64,000 nucleotides of DNA, from contig VXQX01000051.1 of NCBI GenBank assembly GCA_009838765.1, forward strand, positions 1 through 64,000, written 5' to 3'. This DNA comes from Gemmatimonadales bacterium. GTDB lineage: Bacteria; Gemmatimonadota; Gemmatimonadetes; Palauibacterales; Palauibacteraceae. Position numbers and translations under genes: made by a program. Numbering within the stretch: position 1 is the first letter of the stretch; every line of letters starts with the position of its first letter. The notes beneath the pieces were generated by a model, which had not been told where the DNA came from, ran no database searches, and saw only the letters and a list, made by a program, of their open reading frames with translations. This document shows, piece after piece, positions 8,138 to 16,653 of the stretch.

Positions 8138-10459
8138 ATGAACCGCCCCCCGTCCCGTCCCGCCGTTTCTCCGAAGGCTCGCATCGCGGCGCTGGCTCGC
8201 GATGACAAGTGGTTCCTCGGGGGGATGGACGGCGTGGTGTGGGCGCCGCCGTTCCCGCAGTGGCTGCACCGGCCGGGGTTCTGGGATCCGGTTCACCTCC
8301 TGCAGCACGAGGTCGGCCCGGGATTCTCGGTGGCTCTCGTACGCTCCGGCGGGCCGGAATGCCCCCTCCGCAGGGCGGGCGGCGGCCCGCGCGGCCGGGA
8401 ACCGACGACGCGGCGGTGGCGGCCCGGCAGGCTGGTCGCCCGGTGGCTGGACGAGCGGGACGCGATCGTCGAGGAGCACCGCCAGGTGCTGCCGGGCGGC
8501 ATCCTGGAATCGGCCTGGGACATCCCGCGCGACTTCGATGGCCACCTCGTCGCCTTCACCGCGCAACCCGCCGGCGAGACCGAACGCGCGGAACCCACGG
8601 CGGCCGGAGTGGGCTGGATGCGGGCGATCCCGGACCGGGGCGGGCAGGAGATGGTCCTGCGCATGGAACTCACGGGCTCCGTCTCGCCGGCGTGGCGGCG
8701 GATCGCGCCTTCCGAGGGGCGCGCCGCGCCCGAATGGCGGCACTCACCCTTCGCGGAGGAGGTCGGCGGCACCGAGAACGCCGCGGGCGCGGGCGCCGAC
8801 CCCGGATCCGGCCCGCCCCACGATCCGGACGCCGACCCGGGCTCCCACCGTACGGGATGGATCTGGATCGCCCTCGCGCTTCCGCTGATGGGGATCGACG
8901 GCAACGGGCCGCCGGCCATTCGGCTGAAGCTCCGCCTCCGGGAGACCGAGTCTCGGCGTCCGGCCGCCAAGCCATCGATTCCTTCGGCTCCGACGTCCTC
9001 GACGCCCCCGCCGGACGAGATCCCGGCGACCTCCGCCTGGGAGTCCTTCTTCGGCGGTTTTCCGCGTTTCGAGAGCGGGGATCCCTATCTCGACCGCACC
9101 TTCGACTACCGCATCTACGGTCTCGGCCTGAACCGCATCGAGGGTGCGTGGGGGCCGGTGCGGCACCCCGCGATCGCCGAGGGCCCGGAGTACTTCCACG
9201 TGCCGATCGCCTACAGCGCGCAATGCCACATGATGGAGATGCGCTGGCGGAGGGGCGGTCGCGAGGCGTGGGGATCGCTCCTGAACTTCGTCGACAATCA
9301 GAAGCCGAACGGGTCCTTCCACGGGCGCCTCTATCCCGGGCGCCTCGATGGAACCGACTTCTACCACTCCAACTGGGGCGACGCGCTGCTCGCCGTCGAC
9401 GACATGCACCCCGATGCGGCGGCGCTGGCCCGCTGCTACGAGGGACTGTCGCGCTACGCCCGCTGGCTGACGGCGGAGCGCGACCCCGAGGCGTCGGGGA
9501 TGTTCACCGTCACGAACCATTTCGAGACGGGCCAGGAATACATGTCGCGCTACATGGCCGTGGACGGTGAGGCCGACGTGGCGGGATGGAATCCCCGACT
9601 CCGGCTCAAGGGGATCGACGTCACGGTCTACGCGCACCAGTTGTTTCGCGCCCTCGCCTCCGTGGCGCGCCGCTTGGAGCGGCCGGGTGACGAGGCCGAA
9701 TGGCGCGGGCTCGAGGCTGGTTGCCGGAGGGCGATCGATGAGCGCATGTGGTCGGCGGACGCTCGGTTGTTCACGGACGTGGACGGACGCACCGGCGAAC
9801 GGACCGGCGTGAAGGCGGCGGTGGGGTTCTACCCGCTGCTCACCGGGGGAGTAGACGGCGCGCGGCTCGATGCCCTGCTCGATCACCTCGAGGACCCTGA
9901 GACGTTCGGCACGCGCTTCCCCCTGCCGTCGTCGAGCGTGGACGACCCGCGGTTTTCGGCGGAGGGCGTCTGGCGCGGGAAGCGCCGCAACTGCCCGTGG
10001 AACGGACGTGTATGGCCGATGACGACGAGCCACGTGATCGAAGGGCTGCTGCGCTGCTGGCGCGGCGGGAAGGCGCGGGCGGGCGCGCGGGCGGCCGACA
10101 TGCTCCACCGCTTCGCGCGCATGATGTTCACCGATGGCGATCCCTCGCGCCCCAACTGTTTCGAGCACTACAACCCGCACACGGGGCGCGCCTGCCACTT
10201 CCGGGGGATCGACGACTACCAGCACTCGTGGATCCTCGACCTGCTGGCGCGCGGATTCGGCGGGCTTCACGTAGACGCGGCGGGCGTCGAGGTGCGGCCG
10301 CTGCCGAACGGTCCCGCGCGCGTGTCGCTGGGACCGGTCATCGCGCGGGGGCGCACGGTGTCCGTCGAGGTGGCGCCCCAACGGGTGAGCCTGGAGGTGG
10401 ACGGCGAGCGGTTCGACGGACCGCGCGGCGAACCTCTGCGGGTGTCATGGGTCTCGTGA
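8138..10459 (+). CDS. MGH1/GH63-like glycoside hydrolase
   Basis: The 773-residue product has an N-terminal beta-rich half and a C-terminal (alpha/alpha)6-barrel-like half from about residue 300, with motifs of the trehalase/mannosylglycerate hydrolase/GH63 superfamily such as WESFFGGFP, FHVPIAYSAQ, FYHSNWGD and CPWNGRVWPM. No signal peptide is evident from this ATG, so it is probably cytoplasmic and acts on an imported oligosaccharide. The 13-base overlap with the transporter ATPase gene couples the two. Upstream in-frame codons exist back to 7997 but are rich in Arg/Gly and look non-coding. The exact substrate is not predictable; a second, diverged paralogue lies at 16654. Confidence 0.78.
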   Translation: MNRPPSRPAVSPKARIAALARDDKWFLGGMDGVVWAPPFPQWLHRPGFWDPVHLLQHEVGPGFSVALVRSGGPECPLRRAGGGPRGREPTTRRWRPGRLVARWLDERDAIVEEHRQVLPGGILESAWDIPRDFDGHLVAFTAQPAGETERAEPTAAGVGWMRAIPDRGGQEMVLRMELTGSVSPAWRRIAPSEGRAAPEWRHSPFAEEVGGTENAAGAGADPGSGPPHDPDADPGSHRTGWIWIALALPLMGIDGNGPPAIRLKLRLRETESRRPAAKPSIPSAPTSSTPPPDEIPATSAWESFFGGFPRFESGDPYLDRTFDYRIYGLGLNRIEGAWGPVRHPAIAEGPEYFHVPIAYSAQCHMMEMRWRRGGREAWGSLLNFVDNQKPNGSFHGRLYPGRLDGTDFYHSNWGDALLAVDDMHPDAAALARCYEGLSRYARWLTAERDPEASGMFTVTNHFETGQEYMSRYMAVDGEADVAGWNPRLRLKGIDVTVYAHQLFRALASVARRLERPGDEAEWRGLEAGCRRAIDERMWSADARLFTDVDGRTGERTGVKAAVGFYPLLTGGVDGARLDALLDHLEDPETFGTRFPLPSSSVDDPRFSAEGVWRGKRRNCPWNGRVWPMTTSHVIEGLLRCWRGGKARAGARAADMLHRFARMMFTDGDPSRPNCFEHYNPHTGRACHFRGIDDYQHSWILDLLARGFGGLHVDAAGVEVRPLPNGPARVSLGPVIARGRTVSVEVAPQRVSLEVDGERFDGPRGEPLRVSWVS

Positions 10460-11589
10460 CCCGCGCCCCGCAGGGCGTGGAGCTGCGCGGCCTCGAGAAG
10501 CGATACGGCGAGGTCGCGGCCGTGCGGGCGCTGGACCTGGAGATCCGGCCGGGAGAACTGATGGTGCTGGTGGGACCCTCGGGGTGTGGCAAGAGCACTC
10601 TGCTGCGCCTCATCGCCGGGCTCGTCGAACCCACCGCCGGGGAGGTGTGGATCGGGGGAAGGCGGGTGGACGACGTCGAGCCGGGCGCTCGCGACGTGTC
10701 CATGGTGTTCCAGAGCTACGCGCTCTACCCGCACATGACCGTGGCTGGTAATCTGGGCTTCGGCCTGCGAGTGCGGGGTACGCCGCGCGACGAGATCGAG
10801 CGTCGCGTCGCGGACGCCGCCGCCGCGCTCGGGCTCGCCGAACTGTTGTCGCGGAGGCCCGGTGAACTGTCCGGCGGACAGCGCCAGCGGGTGGCCCTCG
10901 GACGCGCGATGGTGCGCGATCCGGGCGTGTTTCTGTTTGACGAGCCGCTTTCGAATCTCGACGCGGAACTGCGCCTGCGGACGCGCGACGAGATCGCCGC
11001 CCTGCACCGGCGCCTCGGCACGACGATGGTCTTCGTGACGCACGATCAGGTGGAAGCGCTCTCCCTGGGCCAGCGGGTCGCGGTCATGGATCGGGGGCGG
11101 CTCCAGCAGGTGGGTACGCCGGATGAGGTGTACCGCCGGCCGACGAATCTGTTCGTGGCGGGTTTCGTGGGATCGCCGCCCATCAACCGCATCCTTCTTT
11201 CCCGAGACGAGGGGGGCCGTCTGGCAGGCGGTCCGTTCGCCCTGTGCGCGCCAGCGGACCTCGACCGGGCTACGCTCGGGGTGCGACCGGAAGACCTCGC
11301 CGTCGTCCCCGCCGGGGGGCTCGATTCGAGCACGGCCGGCGACTCGACCGAGGCGAGCGACTTCCGGGCCGCAGTGCTCCGCATCGAGGCCCTGGGCAGC
11401 GAACAGCGGGTGCACCTGGACGGCCCGGGCGACGGGGCGTGGGTGGCGCGCGCGTCCCCTGCCCTCCGAGTCTCGGCCGGGGACCCGGTGGACGTGTCCG
11501 TGCGGTGGGAGCGCAGCCACCTGTTCGGGCCGGATGGCCGCCGCGATGAGACGGCGGCGCGACCGGTCGACCGGCCGGGTCCCCGATGA
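10447..11589 (+). CDS. Sugar ABC transporter ATPase (MalK/UgpC family)
   Basis: This 380-residue protein powers import together with the next three genes. Seen: Walker A GPSGCGKST (residues 43-51), Q-loop MVFQSYALYPHM, signature LSGGQRQRVALGRA, Walker B VFLFDEPLSNLD and switch histidine in VFVTHDQVEA, followed by a C-terminal TOBE-type regulatory region (about 240-380) as in MalK. The ATG sits within the end of the hydrolase gene, and the stop overlaps the start of the binding-protein gene as ATGA. ATPases of this type can serve several importers, so it need not be dedicated to this one. Confidence 0.93.
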   Translation: MGLVTRAPQGVELRGLEKRYGEVAAVRALDLEIRPGELMVLVGPSGCGKSTLLRLIAGLVEPTAGEVWIGGRRVDDVEPGARDVSMVFQSYALYPHMTVAGNLGFGLRVRGTPRDEIERRVADAAAALGLAELLSRRPGELSGGQRQRVALGRAMVRDPGVFLFDEPLSNLDAELRLRTRDEIAALHRRLGTTMVFVTHDQVEALSLGQRVAVMDRGRLQQVGTPDEVYRRPTNLFVAGFVGSPPINRILLSRDEGGRLAGGPFALCAPADLDRATLGVRPEDLAVVPAGGLDSSTAGDSTEASDFRAAVLRIEALGSEQRVHLDGPGDGAWVARASPALRVSAGDPVDVSVRWERSHLFGPDGRRDETAARPVDRPGPR

Positions 11590-12938
11590 CGCGTCGCGGC
11601 CCGCCCGCGCGCCGGTCCCCGCCGGCCGCGAGCGTTCGCGCCGCCGTCGTCCGCGCCGGCGTGATCTGCGGCGGCGTGGTCCGCGCGGCCCTCGTCCTCG
11701 CGATGGTCGGCTGCGCGTCCGGCGAGTCGGACACCGTGCTGCGCGTGGCCCTTTGGGCCGGCGGACACGAACTCGAGATCGAGCGGCAGGTGGTCGACCG
11801 CTACGAAGCGCTGCACCCGGGCGTCCGCGTCGCGCTCGAGTCGGCCCCCAGTGGATACGAGGAGCGCCTGCTCACGTCGATCGCGGCGGGCCGCCCGCCG
11901 GACGTCTACCTCATGGATTCGCCGGACATTCCGACGTTCGTGGAGCGCGGGCTGGCGCTGGACCTCGCGCCGTACAGGGAGGCGCTCGGCTTTCGGCCGG
12001 ACAGCGTGTTCGGGCAGGTGGCGGACGCGTTCCGGCGGGGCGCGTCCATGTTCGCGCTGCCGAAGGACTTCACGCCGATGGTCCTGTACGCGAACCGGGG
12101 CGTTCTCGCCGACGCGGGGGTCGAGGACCTTCTGCCCGCGGCCAGCTGGACGTGGGCAGACTTCCGGCGGGCCGCCGAGACGGTGGTCGCAGACACCGAC
12201 GGCGACGGCCGGAAGGACGTGTTCGGGTTCGACTTCCCGCGCAACCTGTATCAGTGGGTGCCGTTCGTGTGGTCGGCGGGCGGCGACATTCTCGGCCCTG
12301 GCGGCAGCGGCGCGGTGGGTTATCTGGACGGACCGGAAGCGCTGGAGGCCTACCGGTTCCTCACGAAGTTGGCTGAAGACGGCCTCACGCCGGGGGCGCA
12401 GTTCGTCCAGCAGGGAGATCCCGCGCGGGAAGCGCGCTTCGCATCCGGCGGCCAGGCGTTCCTACTGTCGGGTCACTGGACGCTCCCCGTGTTCCGCGAC
12501 CTCGTGGCGAGCGGCACGCTGGACCTGGCCATCGTCCCCATTCCTCACCACCCGTCCCGGACCGCGGCGACCGGCGTGCTGTACGCCTCGGGGTGGGCCG
12601 TGCCGCCCAACGCGCCGAACCTGCGCCGGGCCATCGACCTGGCTGGTTTTCTCGCCTCGCCCGAAGCGCAACGCATCCGGGCGCGGTCGGGCCTCGCCAT
12701 CCCCTCGCGAATGGATGTGGCAGCCGAGATCGCCGCCCTGGACAGCACGGGGGTCGAGGACGCCTTCATCGCGCTCGTGCGGGGGGCGCGGATGACGTGG
12801 GGTGCTCGCGTGCGCGACTTCTCCCGCCTCGAGGCGCTGGCGGTGGAGATCATGGATCGTCGGCTGGTGCGCGGAGAGTCCCTCGCAGCGAGCGCAGCGG
12901 ACGTGGCCCGCCGCATCGACGCGGAGTTCGATTGGTGA
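11586..12938 (+). CDS. Sugar ABC transporter substrate-binding lipoprotein (family 1)
   Basis: The 450-residue product is an extracellular solute-binding protein of the maltose/multiple-sugar class. It has an Arg-rich N-terminus, a hydrophobic segment and a lipobox-like AMVGC (Cys43), then the typical RVALWAGGHELEIERQVV, YEALHPGVRVAL and PPDVYLMDSPDI segments. ATG overlaps the ATPase stop (ATGA) and its TGA overlaps the GTG of the permease gene, so all parts are translated together. It would capture the sugar outside the inner membrane; the ligand is unknown. Confidence 0.92.
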   Translation: MTRRGPPARRSPPAASVRAAVVRAGVICGGVVRAALVLAMVGCASGESDTVLRVALWAGGHELEIERQVVDRYEALHPGVRVALESAPSGYEERLLTSIAAGRPPDVYLMDSPDIPTFVERGLALDLAPYREALGFRPDSVFGQVADAFRRGASMFALPKDFTPMVLYANRGVLADAGVEDLLPAASWTWADFRRAAETVVADTDGDGRKDVFGFDFPRNLYQWVPFVWSAGGDILGPGGSGAVGYLDGPEALEAYRFLTKLAEDGLTPGAQFVQQGDPAREARFASGGQAFLLSGHWTLPVFRDLVASGTLDLAIVPIPHHPSRTAATGVLYASGWAVPPNAPNLRRAIDLAGFLASPEAQRIRARSGLAIPSRMDVAAEIAALDSTGVEDAFIALVRGARMTWGARVRDFSRLEALAVEIMDRRLVRGESLAASAADVARRIDAEFDW

Positions 12939-14728
12939 ACGTGGTGCGGCTCCCGGTTCTCGACGCCCTCGCCGCCATCGCCCTCGCAGTCGGCCTCGGG
13001 CTGGTCCTGGCCGTCGCCGCGGGCCGGGTGGGGAGCGCGCGGACCGCCGCGGCAGAAGCCGAGGCGCGCATGGCGGCCACGCTGTGGGAGGGTGCAGAGG
13101 GTAGCGCCCCAGCCGTGACTGCGCTGCTCGGCGAACGAGCGACGATCGTAGAAGTCGACTTGGGAGGCGCCGGTACGGGGGCCTACGCCTACGAGGCCGG
13201 CGCACTCAACCCGGCCGTGTGGGTCGCGGTCGCGCCGCACCGCTCGGGCGGCCCCCGCGCCACGTTTCCGGCCGGCGCCGCGGCCATCGCGCTGGCGGGC
13301 GCCGCGATCATCGCGGGCTGGGCCGCGAGCCGGCGCCACCGGCCGACGCCGACGCCCCACCGCTACCCGGCGGGCATCGCGCTCCTGTCCGTCGGCTGCA
13401 TCGCCCTGACGGCAGTCGTCGCCGGGCGGTGGGCGGACCGCGAACTCCGAGCGCTGAGTACCGCGACAGTGGCTCAAGGCGCGCGAGCCTTTGAGCTTGC
13501 GCTGGCCAACGGCGTGGATACGGCCCGCGCCGCCCGGGTCGCACAGCTCCCCTGGGCCCGGGACGCGGAGCTGCAAGCGGCGGACGAGCAGTGGACCATG
13601 CCGGCCTCCGTGGCGGCGGCCATCGCCGCCTCGCCGGAAAGAATCGCCCCGATGCCTCCCGGGACCCCCGCCGGGCCGTCGTACGAGGTGGAAGCGGATG
13701 GTCTCATCTACCACGCGACGCACACCGCCGATACCCACTTCGCCCTCCTCGGATACGAGCGCACCGCCTCGCCCGTCCTCGCGCTGGCTGCCGCGGCCGC
13801 GTTCGCCGCCCTGCTGGTCGCGCTGGCGCTCCACCTCGTGCAACTCGCGGCCCGCCCCCGAGCCCTGCGCCGAACGCTCGCGGCGTGGAGCCTCCTCGCG
13901 CCGGCGGCGGTCCTCATCCTCGCGTTCACCATCGGACCGCTCCTCTTCTCCCTGTGGATCTCGCTGCACGAATGGCGGCTCATCGACCCCGGGCCGCTCT
14001 TCCTCGGACTCGACAACTACGCGGGGCTGCTCGCGGACGGCGATTGGTGGTCGGCGATCGGAAACACGGCGCTGTTCACGCTGCACGTGCCCGCCGCGAT
14101 GGCCATCGCCCTCGCCCTCGCGCTCCTCACGCGGGGATCGCGCCGCGCCATGCGCTGGGCCCGGCTCGCCCTCTTCCTGCCCGGCATCACGAGCGTGGCG
14201 GCGATCGCGGTGGTGTGGAAGTGGCTGCTGAGCGACCGGTACGGGCTGCTGAACCGGGGTCTGGAGCGCGTCGGGCTCGAGTCCGTCCCGTGGCTCACCT
14301 CGCCCGACACCGCGCTCGTCAGCCTGATGGCGATCGGCGTCTGGATGGTCGCGGGCTACCAGATGGTCGTCTTCCAGGCGGGCCTCGCGGCGATCCCGCG
14401 CGACTGGTACGACGCGGCCCGGGTCGACGGCGCGGGGCCGTGGCAGCGTTTCCGCCACGTCACGCTGCCTGGTCTGCGCCACACGCTGTTCTTCGTGCTC
14501 GTCACGTCCGTCATCGGGTCCTTCCAGGTGTTCGGACTCGTCTACGTGATGACCGAGGGCGGGCCGCTGGGCGCCACCGACGTCGCCGTCTATCACATCT
14601 ACCGCGAGGCGTGGGAGTTCCTGCAGTTCGGCAACGCGGCGGCGATGAGCTGGATGCTGTTCGCGGTCGTATTCGCCGCCACGTGGCTGCACTTCCGCTT
14701 CCTCGATATGCGGCGCGCCCATGGCTGA
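12935..14728 (+). CDS. Sugar ABC permease (MalF type) with an N-terminal sensor-like extension
   Basis: From the GTG overlapping the previous stop, the product is 597 residues, about twice the usual permease length. Residues 316-597 are a normal MalF-type permease with the EAA loop AARVDGAGPWQRFRHVTLPG (about 494-513). Residues 1-310 are extra: a TM segment near 7-29, an external stretch, TM segments near 112-135 and 144-165, an external domain of about 110 residues, and a TM segment near 279-303. That layout resembles two membrane-bound sensor modules. The reading frame runs without break and pairs with MalG downstream. The extension could sense substrate or dock the binding protein; this is inference. 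Confidence 0.85.
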   Translation: MNVVRLPVLDALAAIALAVGLGLVLAVAAGRVGSARTAAAEAEARMAATLWEGAEGSAPAVTALLGERATIVEVDLGGAGTGAYAYEAGALNPAVWVAVAPHRSGGPRATFPAGAAAIALAGAAIIAGWAASRRHRPTPTPHRYPAGIALLSVGCIALTAVVAGRWADRELRALSTATVAQGARAFELALANGVDTARAARVAQLPWARDAELQAADEQWTMPASVAAAIAASPERIAPMPPGTPAGPSYEVEADGLIYHATHTADTHFALLGYERTASPVLALAAAAAFAALLVALALHLVQLAARPRALRRTLAAWSLLAPAAVLILAFTIGPLLFSLWISLHEWRLIDPGPLFLGLDNYAGLLADGDWWSAIGNTALFTLHVPAAMAIALALALLTRGSRRAMRWARLALFLPGITSVAAIAVVWKWLLSDRYGLLNRGLERVGLESVPWLTSPDTALVSLMAIGVWMVAGYQMVVFQAGLAAIPRDWYDAARVDGAGPWQRFRHVTLPGLRHTLFFVLVTSVIGSFQVFGLVYVMTEGGPLGATDVAVYHIYREAWEFLQFGNAAAMSWMLFAVVFAATWLHFRFLDMRRAHG

Positions 14729-15542
14729 GCGCACGGTCGTGCCCCGGGCGGCGCGGGGGCTTCTGCTCGCCGCGGCCTGCCTCCTCATGGCGGCACCCTT
14801 CGCGTGGATGGCGCTCACGAGCCTGATGGGACAGCTCGAGGTGTTCGCCGGCGGGAGCCTCCTGCCGCGGTCGCCGCGGTGGTCTAACTATCCCGAAGCG
14901 CTCACGGTCCAGCCCTTCGGGCGCTACTTCCTGAACTCGCTCCTATTCGCGACGGCTGTGGCGGCGGGCCAGGTCGCGACCTCGGCCACGGCCGGGTACG
15001 CCTTCGCGCGCCTCGAATTTCCCGGGCGGGACGGACTCTTCCTGCTCTTCCTGTCGACGATGATGGTGCCCGCCGTCGTCGTCCTCATCCCCCGCTTCCT
15101 CATGATCGAGGCGCTCGGCTGGATCGACACGTACCAGGGACTCATCTCCACGGAACTCGTCTCGGTGTGGGGCATATTCCTCATGCGCCAGTATTTCCGG
15201 ACGGTGCCGCGGGAGCTGGAGGACGCCGCGCGCGTGGACGGGGCCGGGCGCGTGCGCATCTTCTGGAGCGTCGCCCTGCCGCTCGCGAAGCCCGCAGTGG
15301 CCACGCTCGCGCTGTTCGCGTTCGTCGACGCGTGGAAGAACCTGCTGTGGCCGCTCCTCGTGACCCGCTCCATGGACATGCGCGTCGTGGAGGTGGGGAT
15401 CGCCGCCTTCCATTCGACCTACGAGATCCACTGGCCCTATCAGATGGCGGCCGGCGTCGCCGCCGTGCTGCCCATCGCCCTCCTCTTCCTCTTCACCCAG
15501 CGGTATTTCGTGCGGGGCATCCAGCTGGAAGGGATTCGCTAG
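14721..15542 (+). CDS. Sugar ABC permease (MalG type)
   Basis: This 273-residue inner-membrane protein has about six TM segments and the EAA loop DAARVDGAGRVRIFWSVALP, and is the usual partner of the MalF-type subunit. The ATG lies 8 bases inside the previous gene. Its stop codon shares the palindrome CTAG with the stop of the convergent cysteine synthase gene, so there is no room for a terminator between them. Length and topology are normal for the family. Confidence 0.93.
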   Translation: MAERTVVPRAARGLLLAAACLLMAAPFAWMALTSLMGQLEVFAGGSLLPRSPRWSNYPEALTVQPFGRYFLNSLLFATAVAAGQVATSATAGYAFARLEFPGRDGLFLLFLSTMMVPAVVVLIPRFLMIEALGWIDTYQGLISTELVSVWGIFLMRQYFRTVPRELEDAARVDGAGRVRIFWSVALPLAKPAVATLALFAFVDAWKNLLWPLLVTRSMDMRVVEVGIAAFHSTYEIHWPYQMAAGVAAVLPIALLFLFTQRYFVRGIQLEGIR

Positions 15543-16468
15543 CGGGCCACGGTCTCCGGCGGATCCTCGGGCGAATACAGCACGGTACTCAGGTAGCGGG
15601 CGCCGTCGTCGGGCGAGATGGCGGCGACCCGGTGGCCGGGGCCGATCTCGCGTGCGATCTGAAGCGCCGCGTAGATGATGCCGCCGCTGCTCATTCCGAG
15701 GAAAAGCCCCTCTTCCCGGGCCAGGCGCCGGCCCAGCGGGAACGCGTCCTCTTCGTAGACGGTGATTACGCGGTCGAGGATCGTGCGCTCCAAATTCTCG
15801 GGGATGAAGCCCGGTCCCATTCCCTGGAACTGGTGCTGGCCGCGTTCACCGCCCGAGATGACCGGCGAGCGAGCCGGTTCGACGGCTACGACCTGGATGT
15901 TCGGATCCTGTTCCTTGAGGAATCGCCCGGTGCCGCTGATGGTCCCGCCCGTCCCGGAGCCATATACGAATACGTCGATGCGTCCCTTCATGTCGGTCCA
16001 GAGTTCCGGTCCGGTCGTCTGGTAGTGAACGCGCGGGTTCGCAGGATTGGAAAACTGGTCGGGATAGTAGGCGCCGGATTCCCGGGAAATGCGTTCGGCT
16101 TCCTCGCGCGCGGCCAGCATGCGCCGTTCCGGGTCGGTCAGCACCAAGTCGGCGCCGTACGCACTGAGAGTGCGCTTGCGCTCCGCGCTCATCGACGACG
16201 GCATGCACAGGATGAGCCTGTACCCGCGCCAGGCGGCGATCTGGGCGAGGCCGATGCCGGTGTTGCCGGAGGTGGGCTCGACGATAGTGCCGCCGGGCTC
16301 GAGCAATCCCTGCGTCTCGGCGTCGTCGACCATGGCGCGCGCGGTCCGGTCCTTGATCGAGCCGGCCGGATTCATCCCCTCCAGCTTGATCCAGACCTCC
16401 GCCATGCCCGGCTCAACGACGCGGCGGAGGCGGAGCGTCGGAGTATATCCGATCAGCGCATCGATCAT
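15539..16468 (-). CDS. cysK: Cysteine synthase family enzyme (O-acetylserine sulfhydrylase)
   Basis: The 309-residue product joins sulfide (or another thiol donor) to O-acetylserine to form cysteine. Seen: PLP lysine K39 in NPAGSIKDR, the TSGNTG substrate loop (66-71), the phosphate-binding GSGTGGTISG loop and the C-terminal MSSGG. Length matches CysK (about 310). I chose the ATG at 16468 because MIDALIGYTPTLRL aligns with the family start; a longer open frame upstream is Arg/Thr rich and not family-like. Cystathionine beta-synthase-type use of homocysteine cannot be excluded. It lies against the strand of its carbohydrate neighbours. Confidence 0.88.
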   Translation of the reverse strand: MIDALIGYTPTLRLRRVVEPGMAEVWIKLEGMNPAGSIKDRTARAMVDDAETQGLLEPGGTIVEPTSGNTGIGLAQIAAWRGYRLILCMPSSMSAERKRTLSAYGADLVLTDPERRMLAAREEAERISRESGAYYPDQFSNPANPRVHYQTTGPELWTDMKGRIDVFVYGSGTGGTISGTGRFLKEQDPNIQVVAVEPARSPVISGGERGQHQFQGMGPGFIPENLERTILDRVITVYEEDAFPLGRRLAREEGLFLGMSSGGIIYAALQIAREIGPGHRVAAISPDDGARYLSTVLYSPEDPPETVAR

Positions 16469-16555
16469 CGCGGCGCTGCGCGGTTGTCGCCTGTTCCGAC
16501 GCCGCGCTGTCGGGGTCCGGGTAGTTGCCGTCGAGGTCGGTCGCGTCCGGTCCTG

Positions 16556-16583
16556 CTGACCGTCTGGCGCATATACGCATAAT
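16556..16583 (+). promoter_or_regulatory. Candidate promoter for the second glycoside hydrolase
   Basis: CTGACC (16556-16561) and CATAAT (16578-16583) are 16 bases apart. The -10 box overlaps the proposed cysK -10 box on the other strand, so the two divergent promoters would compete. Weak evidence. Confidence 0.28.
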
Positions 16584-16608
16584 GGCGCCGTCCGGCGTGC
16601 CGTGCCAA
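16579..16608 (-). promoter_or_regulatory. Candidate promoter for cysK
   Basis: Read on the minus strand, TTGGCA (16608-16603) and CATTAT (16584-16579) are separated by 18 bases, resembling a sigma-70 promoter. It lies about 110 bases upstream of the cysK ATG. The match is moderate. Confidence 0.3.
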
Positions 16609-16653
16609 TCCGATCAGCCTGCCGAGTCCGGCGCGGGCTGAGACTCGCCGAGC

